From Gordionus sp. m RMFG-2023 (taxonomy: Eukaryota; Nematomorpha; Gordioida; Chordodea; Parachordodidae), in contig NC_088777.1 in the NCBI RefSeq assembly GCF_954871325.1, positions 41,021,366-41,085,365 on the forward strand: a stretch of DNA of 64,000 nt, read 5' to 3'. How positions within the stretch are numbered: the first letter of the stretch is position 1; every line of letters begins with the position of its first letter. Shown one piece after another: positions 49,376 through 60,780 of the stretch. The notes beneath the pieces are model-generated. The model was not told the DNA's origin. It did not search any database and was given only the letters and a program-made list of their open reading frames with translations. Made by a program: the position numbers and the translations under genes.

Positions 49376-49585
49376 TTGCGTTCTTCTTTTACCAGTAGCC
49401 TAGGGCCTCAGCTTTATCAGGACGCAATGGGTGTTGTACACTGCTTTGGTAATCCGTCATTATTCATTACTTTCACCTACAATACAACCCTAAATGGGTT
49501 GATATTATACATTAATTATTTCTTCTGTAGACAACTGCCCAGATTTATTTTGTCGCTTTTTCTATCAAAAATTAAAATGTCATAA
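49376..49585 (+). pseudogene. Helitron Rep (HUH nuclease) domain fragment
   Basis: Readable blocks are RSSFTSSLGPQLYQDAMGVV, FGNPSLFITFTYN and, after a gap, RQLPRFILSLFLSKIKM. These correspond to the family blocks LPSSFTGxPRxxxQxYQDAM, GKPDLFITFTCNP and RPDLVxRVFKxK. The HUH histidines and catalytic tyrosines are not seen in this stretch, and the frame stops soon after, so it is a decayed fragment. Confidence 0.75.
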
Positions 49586-49894
49586 AGGATTTGCTCTTAA
49601 TTTTACCAGACACACAGGATAATAATTAATCCTCATCATTTTTAAAAAAAATTACCTAAATTTATATGGCAAGAAAAACTAATTTCTTAAAAAATAGTTT
49701 CATTAGTATTGAATGGCATTTTTGTAATTTAAATAGATAGAATTTTTTGTACTTAACATAAAGATATAGATAGCCCTTGTCAAATTTTTTGATAAAAGGA
49801 GTTAACCCACTAATTGGTAAATCCGAGATTTCCCCTTCATGTGTTGATAAATTATTTAGAAATTTAACTATCTCCGGGTTTGGGAAAAAGTTTT

Positions 49895-50110
49895 GAAAAT
49901 TTATATGGGATGGACTGGGCTTGAAAAATATTCCTCAAAATTAATATTTGCTTGGATCTGACTTGGGAATATCTTTTACAAATTATTATGGGCCGGGCTA
50001 GGAAAAAATTTTCAAAATTATTATGGGTTGAGCTAGGCTTGAGAAATTTTTTTAAAAATTATAAGGTCTTGGACGCATGGAAATTTTTTCCAAATATTAT
50101 GAGCTTGGAC
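49895..50110. repeat. Degenerate ~50-bp tandem repeats with GGGC(T/C)(G/A)GGC(T/C) cores
   Basis: Three to four units pair a G-rich core (GGACTGGGCTTG, GGGCCGGGCTAGG, GGTTGAGCTAGGCTTG) with a poly-T/AAAATTATTATG spacer. They recall hAT subterminal repeats. They lie in the 3' part of the Helitron. Confidence 0.5.
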
Positions 50111-51566
50111 CTGTCTTAAAATTTTTTAATGTTAAATGTTAGTCTTATGTAATTAGTAATATATTTACAAAGAATTTTGGTATTGGGTACAAGCCCATTT
50201 TAATATATTTTGACTTAAATAATAGTTTCCACTCTTAGTCCTAATGGGTTGGACTCAATGACATTGCTTGGACTTGACCTAAATGGGGAGGGGGGTTTAA
50301 AAATAATATAAATTGGATATGATTTTTAAATAAAAGGTAACATCTTTCTTAAAAAAACGAATAAAATTCTCATTCTCGGTCATTTTTGACGGGCTATCTA
50401 CTAGTTATAATAAATTTTACTAATAAATGGTTTTGATAATAAATATAATAACAAATTGCATTCAAGTATTTAACGCCATCTATTTAGATATAAATAATTT
50501 TAAAAATTAAACATTTTATTATTCATCCTGCAATAGATGTAATAAATTTGATATCTTTTCTTTTCTTTTTTACTTTATGAAAGCTATTTTTTTATTTTTC
50601 AAAAAATAGTTTTGAGTTAAATTTTTAATACAAGTATATTTTTGATATTTTTACAAACTACTATTATTTTAAGATATAATATACCAACTAGAGGTGATGC
50701 GACACTATATAAAATCTTAATTGTTTCATCATAACATTCTGGTCCTTATTTTATAGTTCCAAAATGTTTCGTTTCTAATATGGCATCCTTGCCGTATAAA
50801 TAACTCAAGGCTTCAATATATTTGCACAATTATTTCTTCCAAAGATTTTTAGTGTTTTTATTTTATCAATTTATCCAACATAATAAATTCAGATATTAGT
50901 TTACATCGTGAGTGTCATGGTTATTACTGCAAATTAACCAGCATCTATTATTTGTGTTGCTATGTAATTTAAGATTATTACTATACGGCTGAGAGCATAT
51001 AATTGCATATTTTAGATAAACAATAATGGTCAAATGTGTAGTCGTTTATATATCATTTAAAATGGAAGATAATCTTTTAGAAATTTAATATCTCACAATA
51101 ATTTTCTCGATTGCTTATCTAGCTTCCATCATGTCATCTAAGAGGAAGCTCTAACCATCATATAGTTTTATGATTTGGATTGGTCGTTTATACTCTCTCT
51201 CCTTCAAAAATTGTTGATTATGTTTAGGCCAATAAATTTTTCCTTATTAGTCCTAAAACATTGTTTAAAATGGTAACAGAGAGCTATACTAGTTTGATAA
51301 CCTTTTTCAATGTAAGTTGCTAAGAATTATATTATTGCATTATGTCGTTTTCTATATGCCAGTTTATTTTGTATGCATAATATAATAAATGACAAAATAT
51401 GAAAATCAGAATAATTTTTCAGAGTTAGCAAATTTTAAAATAGTATAATATATTAATATAAAACTAGGCCGAAGGCCCGCAAATTAGGGGGTATAGGGAG
51501 CGAAACCCCCCATAAATTTTTTTTTAGTTGAGCCCCCTGAGATTGTGAAGGCTAGCGACACCCCTG

Positions 51567-51890
51567 ATTCATAAATAGTTGCTGATTTTATATATCACGT
51601 GTAGATCGCGTAATTTCTTTGTCCCAAAAAATTATAAAAGGGAAGAGATTTTATAACTATAATAATTTTTTTGTTTTTATGTTTTTTTTGTAAATATATA
51701 TTTTGCTGGCCAATAAAATTAGCAGTTTAAATTTTATTAATTTTAGTCATTGACTGAGTTTTGTTGGTAAATTGTATGAGTTATAAAATAGCGTTGTACC
51801 GGTAGAGGTTTATATTATGTAATTTTCACATAGGCGCCATGACCTGGATCATAAGGGATATTAGTATTGCATTAATAATATTTAAAGCGG
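51567..51890 (+). repeat. Host repeat R, copy 1 (right half)
   Basis: After the right H1 target duplication the sequence continues as repeat R: AATAGTTGCTGATTTTATATA, then TTTTGCTGGCCAATAAAATT, then the TATTTAAAGCGG block. Similar sequence is found at 58540-58760, inverted at 59490-59790, and at 60530-60780. R has no coding content and its ends are not defined. Confidence 0.7.
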
Positions 51891-53878
51891 TAGCCTTTAC
51901 AATCTCAGGGGGCTCAACTAAACCCTCTTTTTCCCGGCCTTCGGTCAGGTTTTATATTAGTATATTATACATTTTAAATTTTTTTTAACTCTGAACAATT
52001 ATTCTGAATTTGATATTTTATCATTTATTATATTATGCATATTAAATAAACTGGCATATATGTAAATAATTAAAACAATACAAGACACTTCTAAAAATAA
52101 TATTCTTTAACACAACTATTTATTACAGTATAAAATATTTTCGATTGCTGATGTATAAAAAATTTGCGTCAATGGTTAATTTATTCATACATATGCCTCA
52201 ATTGATAATAGTTTTTAAAAACCACATAATGCAATAATAGAATTATTAGAAACTTACATTTTCAAAAGGTTATGAAACTAATATAACTCTCTGTTACCAT
52301 TTTAGACAATGTTTTATAGAATGGACTTATAAGGAAAAATTTATAGAGTAAACCAAATCAACAATTCTTGAAGAAGAGAGTATAAACGACCATTCCAAAT
52401 CATAAAACTACATGGTAGTTAGAGCTTCCTCTTAGATGACATGATGGAAGATAGGTAGAAAAAATTATTGTGAGATTTAAATTTATAAAAGATTATCTTC
52501 CATTTTTAATGATATATAAACGACTACACAGTTGATCATTATTGTATATCTAAAATATGCAATCATATGCTCTCAGCAGCTGTAGTAATAATCTTAAATT
52601 ACATACCCACACAAATAATAGATGCTGGTTAATTTACAGTCATAGCCATGACACTAACAATGACCCATATCAGAATTTATTATGTTAGATAAATTGATGA
52701 AACAAAAACACTAAAAATCTTTAGAAGAAATTATGCATATTGAAGCCTTGAGTTATTTACACGGAAAGGATGACTTATTAGAAATGAAACATTTTGTAAC
52801 ATTATAAATAAGAACCAGAGTGATATCATGAAAGCAATTAAAATTTTATATATTATTGTCGCACCATCTCTAGTTGGTATATTTTATTTTAAAATAAAAG
52901 TAGTTTGTAATAATATCTAAAATATATTCGTATTAAAAATTTAACCAATGATGTATATAACTCTCATTGAATTTAACTCAAAATTGTTTTTCAAGGAAGA
53001 GAAAAATAGCTTTCCTAAAACACGTAAAAAAGAGAGGAAAAGTTATCTAACTTATTACATCCATGTGGGATGAATAATAAAATGTTTAATTATAATAATA
53101 TTTTAAATAAATAGATGGCGTGAAATAGTTGTATGCAAATTGTTTTATATATTTATTATCAAAAGCATTGATTAGTAAAATTTTAAAAATATTAACTGTA
53201 ATATATTATATAACTGTCAAATACGTCTGCAAAAGTGGCATTTTCCTTAATATTCTATAAATAATTATATATAATAGAGGATTATAAACTAAATGTCTAC
53301 TTACTTTTTATAAATAAATCTCTTATACTTATTTGGATTTGGACCTTGAAAATAATTTTAGAAAGAGACATGATAATTAAATTTAAAAATCAATAATATA
53401 GTTGATTAGTGATGTTAAACTCGGCTAATTACAATTAAATTTGTTAATTTTCAATTAATAAATAATTATATTAATTTAATTAGGGTCATATAATAATTTA
53501 TAATAAAAGTTCATTAAGATTCAACTGTTAATGCTAAATTAATATTTAGTGAGTGATACTGATATATATTTAACACAAAATTTGATCGCAAGCTGACATA
53601 GTGAAAATATAATTTATATGTATTAATCTAATCTAATAATTAAAATAGTATTCATTTAATAAAAATTTAGATAGTCTTATTAATTTTTAAATAATAAAAT
53701 TAAATCTATATATTGCTCAATAGAATTATAAAAGAAATTGTTCAGGGAGCAATTAAAAAAATTTATTTTTAGTTCAAGGGGATATTAAGGAGTCATTAAA
53801 AAAAAAATTTTTTGCTTCAGAGGGCTATTCAAATTTTTCAGGGGGCTCGGGCCCCTGCGCCCTTTAGCGACGCCACTG
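51891..53878 (-). mobile_element. hAT-like element H2, inverted copy of H1
   Basis: On the minus strand it starts CAGTGGCGTCGCTAAAGG at 53878 and runs colinear with H1 (without the MITE and the Helitron) to TTGAGCCCCCTGAGATTG near 51905. It lacks the last ~13 bases of H1, so this end is truncated at the junction with repeat R. Together with H1 it makes a palindrome with arms near 2 kb around a ~325-bp centre. No reading frame is convincing. Confidence 0.8.
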
Positions 53879-53928
53879 TTATTGTTTATCTAAAATATGC
53901 AATCATATGCTCACAACAGCTGTAATAA

Positions 53929-56572
53929 TTTTAATAAAACTAACAACTACACTTCATTTTTCATCTAATAAATTCCAATAATACAATCATAATAATCGAA
54001 TATCAAATAATTCAAATTTCAATTCATAAATATACAACTCATTTAATAAAATCTCCGACTCATTTCATATAAAAAATCACACACTGAATAAAATATTATT
54101 TTTCCAATAAAAACATATTATCAAAAGAATAATAATCTGACTGACATTTCTTGAAAATAAATAAACATTTATTATTTATCTTTCTAATTCAACATTTACA
54201 ACACGCCTACCCTTCAAAAGCCCAGATACCATATAATTATCATTCTTTTAGGACATTGATCATTTCCTCGTCATTTATCGAATCGTACCTTTGCACATTA
54301 AACTAAATCTTGAATTGTCTTCTTTCGACATGCGAATTATAATAATTAATTTATTTTGCTTGTTTTACAATACATGTAAATTTGGATTCAATAATACTTG
54401 ACAATTATTTTTTCCTTTCTTAATTTTCAATTATAAAACAAATAATTGACCACAAACAAAATAAAAGAATACGAATAGGGATAAAAAAAAATAATTTATA
54501 ATTATCACTATTAAAACTACATATATGGAATATCATTATATCTTTATAATTATCACTGTTAAAACTACATATATGCAATATCCATTAAGAAAATAATATG
54601 AACCACAAAAAAAAAATTAATATGTCATATAACAAAAATACTAAACTACAATATATTTATATATATAATATTACCAAAATCATATTTTTTCTTACAAAAA
54701 AAATATATAAAGTTGTGCCGATGGATATAAAAAATTTAAATTTATAATTATAACTATTATATCATCACATCATATTCCATCCTTTTTTAAAACTCTTTTA
54801 TTTTACATAATTCTTCACAAGGTCAAAGTTTAAAATCTTTTTATGGTCCACCAACTTTTTATTTAGAGTTTTTTTTTATCACATATTATTAAAAAAATTT
54901 TTATTTTACATTGTTTCACAACAATGTCTCTTTAAATTAAAAAAAAAATTTTTTTTTAAATTAATTTACACAAAAGTTTGTATTTCATTGAACTTTCTAA
55001 TACCATGCCACGTGGTATTATTCACATGAATTTATTAAAGTCAATGTTTTTATTTTATTGATAACAATTTAATTCTTAAATTAAAATATTCTTCTCTATT
55101 GCTTAAGATAAATAATACTTTTCTTCCCAGATGTTATTCTTATTAAAAATTTTGTTATAATATATTATCACTTTTAATTAGGCTTTACTCAATTTTATAT
55201 TTACACGAAAACACGAACACTGATTAATTTCTTTTTCAATCATTAAAATTGTATTCATTATATTTGAATCACCATTAATATCATTAATATTCATACCTAA
55301 ATTCAACTCTGAATTTAATGGCCTCTGAATATTTATATTTTTTTATTAAATATATTGAAATTATTTTTAACAACACTATATATATTAAAATTTTTTATAG
55401 TCATTGCAATTCACTCACATATTGAACACAATTCATGGCTACATGACCCATTTTCTCACATTTAAAACACATTCGGTCATTATCTTTAGTGTTCATATCT
55501 TTTTCACTTGTATTTAAAATCACCGAATCTTTTATATTATGTACTACTGAATTTAGCAATACCGGTGGTCTTTTTGGAAAACCATCTTTAAAATTTGCTT
55601 CTTTCACTATGCAATTCTTTTTAATATGAACTGTAAAACCACATCGATGACAAATTATATCATTTTTATCATTTAATTTTACATTCACATTTTCATTGAT
55701 CTTTCGCTCATGCGAAAAACAATTTTTCCCACTATGACCCCTCCGGCCACAAATATCACAATTTTCACTAAAATTATGATTTTCATTTCTAATTGTAACT
55801 ATATCTTTAGAAATATTTTTCAAATTTTCTTTAATTTCTTTTATATCATTTGAAATTACACCTTCATTTTCATTTCTTTTAACAAGTACATTATAATCTT
55901 TTACAACCTTCACAGGTTTATTAATCACAATTTCAGAAATTTTCTCAGAAATTTCACTCATAAATGAATATAAACTAACATTTATATCTTTTGACATCAT
56001 AATACTTTTACCAACAATAGGCATTTCACTAGTATTTGACTTCTCATTCGCACTGGAATTACTTATTTTCTGGATATTTAAATTTCTAAGTTCAATTAGA
56101 ATCAAATTTAAACTATTTTTTAGATCTTCAGAAAAATCTAAAAATTTATCAGATGTCATAGGATTCACATCCACAACATTAGAATCATCTAACTTACTCA
56201 CTTTATTTGTAAAATATTTATTCCTAATTATCTTAATTAAATGTATAATAAAAATCAATGAAAAATATAAGATGAAAAAAATCAAAACTGTAACCACACA
56301 ATTGGTCACATCCAATTTATCAAAACTCGAATTAAATACTTTAACAAAATTATTCTTATAAATTTGCATTTTATTAAAGTTAGAATTCCTATGATTACTA
56401 ATAAAAAAATAAACCATGTTCTCATTACAATATTGATAATAAAAATTTTATCCTAAACAATAATTGCGTTGTGTGTAACAAGACATTTAATAAAAAAAAT
56501 AATAATCTGATTGACATTTCTTGAAAATAAATAAACATTTATTATTTATCTCTTTAATTCAACATTTGCAAC
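53929..56572 (-). mobile_element. Gag-like element with terminal direct repeats (TR-GAG-like fossil)
   Basis: The element splits another H copy: 53879-53928 continues at 56573. Direct repeats of about 74 bp (54129-54202 and 56499-56572), beginning on the minus strand GTTG(C/T)AAATGTTGAATTA, lie near the ends; the left one is followed by a further ~200 bp, so the terminal repeats may be LTRs of unequal length. A possible short TAATAAT-type target duplication is masked by low complexity. Between them is one long reading frame with three zinc knuckles and no reverse transcriptase, integrase or protease. The family is most likely an LTR retrotransposon derivative that kept only Gag. Its single frame looks whole, and the terminal repeats have diverged. 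Confidence 0.5.
55401..56417 (-). CDS. Gag-like zinc-knuckle protein with an N-terminal membrane segment
   Basis: The protein is 338 residues. Residues about 40-65 (VVTVLIFFILYFSLIFIIHL) form a strong hydrophobic segment. A lysine/asparagine-rich, probably helical middle follows. The end carries three CCHC zinc knuckles, CDICGRRGHSGKNC, CHRCGFTVHIKKNC and CFKCEKMGHVAMNC, the nucleic-acid-binding motif of Gag and of cellular knuckle proteins. It lies alone in the element 53929-56572. A membrane segment ahead of the knuckles is not usual for Gag. The protein could be the element's own Gag-like product or a captured gene. No homolog is recalled for the N-terminal part. Confidence 0.55.
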   Translation of the reverse strand: MVYFFISNHRNSNFNKMQIYKNNFVKVFNSSFDKLDVTNCVVTVLIFFILYFSLIFIIHLIKIIRNKYFTNKVSKLDDSNVVDVNPMTSDKFLDFSEDLKNSLNLILIELRNLNIQKISNSSANEKSNTSEMPIVGKSIMMSKDINVSLYSFMSEISEKISEIVINKPVKVVKDYNVLVKRNENEGVISNDIKEIKENLKNISKDIVTIRNENHNFSENCDICGRRGHSGKNCFSHERKINENVNVKLNDKNDIICHRCGFTVHIKKNCIVKEANFKDGFPKRPPVLLNSVVHNIKDSVILNTSEKDMNTKDNDRMCFKCEKMGHVAMNCVQYVSELQ

Positions 56573-56966
56573 AATAATAATCTTAAATTACATAGCAACA
56601 CAAATAATAGATGCTGGTTAATTTGCAGTCATAGCCATGACACTCACGATGTAAACCAATATCAGAATTTATTATGTTGGATAAATTGATAAAATAAAAA
56701 TGAAAATTTTTTTAACTAAATATAAGGACCAGAATGATACGATGAAACAATTAAGATTTTATATATTGTCGCACCACCTCTATTTTTGTATATTATATTT
56801 TAAAAATAGTAGTTTGTAATAATATCAAAAATATACTTGTACTAAAAATTTAACTCAAAACTGTTTTTCGAAAAAGAAAAAAATAGCCTACCTAAAAACA
56901 TGTAAAAAAAAGAACAGAAAATATATATAATTTATTACATCCATTGTAGGATGAATAATAAAATGT
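56573..56966 (-). mobile_element. hAT-like element H4, fragment
   Basis: It matches the H2 interior (TAATAATCTTAAATTACAT, ATAGATGCTGGTTAATTT, the GTCGCACCA block, and the terminal CATCCATTGTAGGATGAATA). Its other piece is 53879-53928, separated by the Gag-like element. H2 abuts that piece directly, so H2 appears to have landed in H4. Confidence 0.7.
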
Positions 56967-58439
56967 TAGAGATGTAAATTTTTATGATTGTTGTTTGATT
57001 TCCGCAGAGATAGGTCAGAATGTAGCCAATGTTTAAAGAATTGATAAATTTTGCATTATTAAAATATTTTTCTTGATTTAAAAAAGAGGAGAATAGAAAA
57101 GATGATGTTTTAATTTTTAATGTGGATAAATTTTTACTTAAATGAGTTAACGAATTAAAATATTTAGATTTTCGAAATGTTAGAAAAGGAAATTTAATTG
57201 ATTTATGGACTATTAAATTATCGTAAAATATTATCCTATAAAAAAAGAGATATGACATATATTGACTATTTTGTAGAAATTTATATATAAGAAGTTGAAT
57301 TATTTATTTTTTTATATTTAAATAAGTTAGTTAACCAATATGTAGAAGTTTTCAGCGGGGAGAATCATAGGGAAGAAATATTTGGGGAGGGTGGGGGAGC
57401 TCATTGGGGAGTAATCGAGCGGCCTCATTAGGGAGTAATAAGGGGACTCATTGGGAAGTAATCGGGAGATTCATTGGGGAGAATCCAGGAACTCAGTTGG
57501 AAAAACGTAGACAAAAATATGTTGGTGAAATTTAAAAGGAGAGAGATGCAAAAGAGGTGTTAATTTTGTAAAAGTGTAATATATTGTGATTAAAATATTT
57601 AGTACTGGGAAGGAGTTGACACAAATATGTATATGTGGGGGTCAAATTTGGGGAAAGCATAGGCACAAATATGTTGGTTGAAATTTAAAAGGAGAGAGAT
57701 TCAAAAGAGGTGTTTAAAATTTTTGTAAAAGTGTTATATATTGCGCTTAGATAATGTATCAATGCGGTAAGTAGAATGGAAAGAGAGTTGATCGTCATGG
57801 GATAAAAATCATCATTCATCTACAATGTTTTTTTATATAACAAAGAAAAATGGCCGAAAAGTGTTTTTGAAAGAAAATCTAGAATTGATTGTAATAATGA
57901 GTAAAGATTATCGACTCGCGAAAATTGAGATTATGAGAAAAATGAATTTAATAAGGACTATGGCGACGAATCGTTATCGTTGAGTCCAGATAACAATGTT
58001 CGGTAGATTACGGAGGCAAATTAAAGGTTGGGTCAGGATAACTAATATGATCATAAGCAATGCAGCTAACACCTATTTCAGCAAAATTATTGGGATTTTG
58101 AAATTGAAACCACTATACAATCAAAGATATTGGAAGGAAGATAAACTAATATATTGGTTCATGTTAAATATTATTGAATTCTATATTATTCAGAGAAAAA
58201 ATCGAATGGGGTAATGTAGTTAAAAAAAATATTTGAAAATTTTAATTTATTGATAATAGAATAAGTGGGAATTAATGATAATTATAAAGAGTGATAAAGT
58301 TTTTAAATCTATGGAAAACTGATTATTTGATACGATCGAGTGAAACCATGATAAATTAGATTTTTAAAAGTATTTATATTCTGAAGTTACAACTGGGTGA
58401 ATAATATGGATGTCGAATGAGGTCATTTATAGAGGGCAT
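56967..58439. other. Intergenic, purine-rich with short repeats
   Basis: It holds a minisatellite (57399-57500), a direct repeat pair (about 57513-57590 and 57650-57740, sharing AAATTTAAAAGGAGAGAGAT) and a block near 57060-57130 that recurs at about 61620-61680 (TATTTTTCTTG(A/G)TTTAAAAAAGAGGA). Short frames at 56935-57258 and 57996-58214 match nothing I recognise, and their composition is that of the background. Confidence 0.45.
57399..57500. repeat. Minisatellite, ~24-bp unit, four copies
   Basis: The unit is CTCATT(G/A)GGGAGTAAT(C/A) followed by a G-rich end, repeated with small changes. It is G-rich against the A+T-rich surroundings. Confidence 0.75.
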
Positions 58440-58800
58440 GTAATATTATTATATGAAATTAATATTGCTTTACTTACTCATGTATTCGCGTAAAATATTT
58501 TTCTTTTTCTTAATTATTTTGTTAAATATTTATCGCATTTATAAATAGTCGCCTGATTTTATATATCATGTGTAGATCGCTCTTGGGCATGAGATTATAA
58601 TAATTTTTTTGTTTTTTACGTTTTTTTAGATATATATTTTGTTGGCCAATAAAATTAACAGTTGAAAGTATATTAATTTTAGTTTTAGAGTTGTATTGGT
58701 GAATTGTGTGTTATAAATAGCATTGTACTAGTAGAGTTTTATATGATATAATTTTCACATATTATATAATCAATTTTTTTTATAACAAATATATTAAAAT
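58440..58800 (+). repeat. Host repeat R, copy 2 (uninterrupted target site)
   Basis: The stretch CTTACTCATGTATTCGCGTA ... CGCATTTATAAATAGTCGCC ... TTTTGTTGGCCAATAAAATT is continuous here. In copy 1 the H1 element sits at ATTCATAA, which here reads ATTTATAA once. This is the pre-insertion arrangement and fixes the H1 boundaries. Confidence 0.75.
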
Positions 58801-59489
58801 TCTTTGTTTATATTCTATTTAAAAATAATGAATATATAAACATAAATTTTTGCATAAATCTTCATTTCTTCATTTTTATTTGAAGAGATTTCACCCAACT
58901 CTCAATGATTCCTTTTTTCATGTTATTATGGATAGATCTAGAATCGTTTCATATATCTAAGATTCTTTAATATGCATGGACTTTAAATTTAACAATCATT
59001 TACTCTTTACACTCGGCAGTATCATGATTAAGGAATTTTGCAATTTTTCATTAGAGATATCTCCATCAATATATTGTCATAAAATAATATTTTAACATTA
59101 AGTTTCTTAATATGAATAAAATAATTCTGATATTTATATTTCTGGAATATCATTATTAATTTATATAAATTATTTAATACTAAACTAATATACTCCAAAT
59201 ATTTTAACATTAAGAATAGTTTACTGCCTTTTCTGAAGCACCTGATGGTATAGTTGAAAACTATTGGTAGGTGGACGAATAAAAATGCTTCTATTACTGC
59301 CAAATATTTGTATCTTTATTCTTCAATATAAAAAAAAATTATACTAATACATTCAAATATAAAAAAAATATAGAACATAAACTACTCAACCGAAATATAT
59401 GAAATTTGGAATATAGATTCTAGGATATATTTGATGAAGCTACTGAAAAATCCAGATCATAATATTTAACCGCTTTTATGTAATATCAT

Positions 59490-59790
59490 TTGCATGCCTG
59501 GGGTTTCATATACCCCACCAGAGTATTGAAGGGTTAATAACTTTAACATAATTAACCAACACAACTCTAAAACTAAAATTAATAAATTTTCAACTCCAAA
59601 TTTTATTGATTAAATATATTTAAAAAAAACAAAAAGTCATAATAATTATAAAATCTAATCCCTTTTATACTTTTTTGGGACAAAGAGATCACGAGTTCTA
59701 TACGTGATATATAAAATCAGGCGACTATTTATAAATTTGAAAAATATTAAACAATAATTTTTAAAAATAAATAATTTTAAATAATAATAT
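59490..59790 (-). repeat. Host repeat R, copy 3 (inverted)
   Basis: Reversed, it reads TTTATAAATAGTCGCCTGA followed by TTTATATATCACGT and a TTTGTCCCAAAAAAGT block, again with no insertion at the H1 target position. H3 follows directly. Confidence 0.65.
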
Positions 59791-60165
59791 GACAGCTTCA
59801 ACTGTTAATTCTAGATTAATATTTAGACATTATGAGTGATATTGATATTCATTACATTTTTAACACAGTATTTGATTGCGATTGTTGACATAGTGAAAAT
59901 ATAATTTATATGTATTATATAATCTAATAATTAAAATAGAACTCATTTAATAAAAAATTAGATATAGTCTTATTAATTAATAAAATTAAATCTATAAATA
60001 ATATAATACGTAATAGAATTCTAAAAGAAATTGTTCAGGTGGCTAGCAAAATTTTTAGGGGGATATTAGTGAGCCATTAAAAAAAAATTTTCTTTAGGGG
60101 GCTATTCAAATTTTTTAGGGGACTCGAGCTTCTCGTGCCTCCTCCTCTCTTTAGTGACGCTACTG
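59791..60165 (-). mobile_element. hAT-like element H3, terminal fragment
   Basis: It matches the last ~370 bp of H2 on the minus strand, starting CAGTAGCGTCACTAAAGAG at 60165, with the AGCCCCCTAAAG and GGCTCACTAATATCCCCC blocks. It is diverged and truncated inside. Confidence 0.7.
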
Positions 60166-60529
60166 CATTGAAAATATATATTAAGATTAATAAATAGTTT
60201 AAAAAATATATAATTGGTTATGAAATTTAAATGTAGCTTAAGCAATTAATATACATTATGAATTATCATGATGGGATAAGTTATTTTTTTAATTTTACAT
60301 TTGAAATTTTAAAAAAGTAAGCTTTTTAAATTTTTTTTGGCACAAATTATAATTATCCTCATCATCTTAAATCTAGGGCTTAAGAAATAAGGTTAGATCT
60401 ATCTTATATCCAAATATCAAATAATGAATATTACTGGAGATATATACATTTGAAATTGGGGTCTATTAAACCCCATCCAAGTACTAAAGTCATTTTTTTC
60501 ACTGGAGTATTGAAGGGTTATATTGAATT

Positions 60530-60780
60530 GTACTGGTAGGTTTTTTTATATTGTATATAAGTAAAATAATTGGTTAATTATGTGAGTTATAAATTGCCGT
60601 TGTACTACTGGTAAAGTTTTTAATAGCATATTCACAATAACGGTTAGTTTTTTTATAGTGTATAATTATCATAATGGTGCCGTGACCAAATTTACAGGGA
60701 ATGTCATAGTGTTGCATTAATAAATTATATTTAAAGCGGTGAATGCTACCTAGAGATATGGGAAAGTTAGTGTAGTTTAT
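60530..60780 (+). repeat. Host repeat R, copy 4 (partial)
   Basis: The matches are TGTGAGTTATAAATTGCCGTTGTACTACTGG and the block TTGCATTAATAAATTATATT followed by TAAAGCGG, compared with 51775-51890. Only the right half of R is present. Confidence 0.55.

Larger units (their letters stand above)
45300..50404 (+). mobile_element. Helitron, 5.1 kb, inserted in H1
   Basis: It begins TCTATATTATAATTTTCC after a host A and ends ACGGGCTATCTACTAG before a host T: the 5'-TC and 3'-CTAG ends and A/T insertion of Helitrons, with no target duplication. The flanking H1 sequence resumes exactly as in inverted copy H2. The Rep domain survives as a piece at 49376-49560 (SSFTSSLG, LYQDAMGVV, LFITFTYN, then a R-P-D-L-like block). 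The end of the Pif1-type helicase is present twice upstream (46552 and 46949). Most of the rest is tandem repeats and A+T-rich filler. The coding order is reversed from the normal Rep-then-helicase order. Confidence 0.85.
44263..51566 (+). mobile_element. hAT-like element H1, interrupted by a MITE and a Helitron
   Basis: The left end is CAGTGGCATCGCTAGG and the right end is CTAGCGACACCCCTG. Direct 8-bp repeats ATTCATAA at 44255-44262 and 51567-51574 mark the insertion. The flanks join into a sequence that exists uninterrupted at 58470-58570 (and inverted near 59700), which confirms the boundaries. Without its guests H1 is about 1.8 kb, made of 44263-45299 plus 50405-51566. An inverted copy (H2) follows at 51891-53878, so most of H1 has a nearby inverted partner. 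No transposase domain could be read in it. Confidence 0.85.

Noticed and set aside
56935-57258. 107-residue minus-strand frame
   Set aside because: It is an A+T-rich frame in repeat-like sequence, part of which recurs near 61620 in a non-coding context. No motif is visible.
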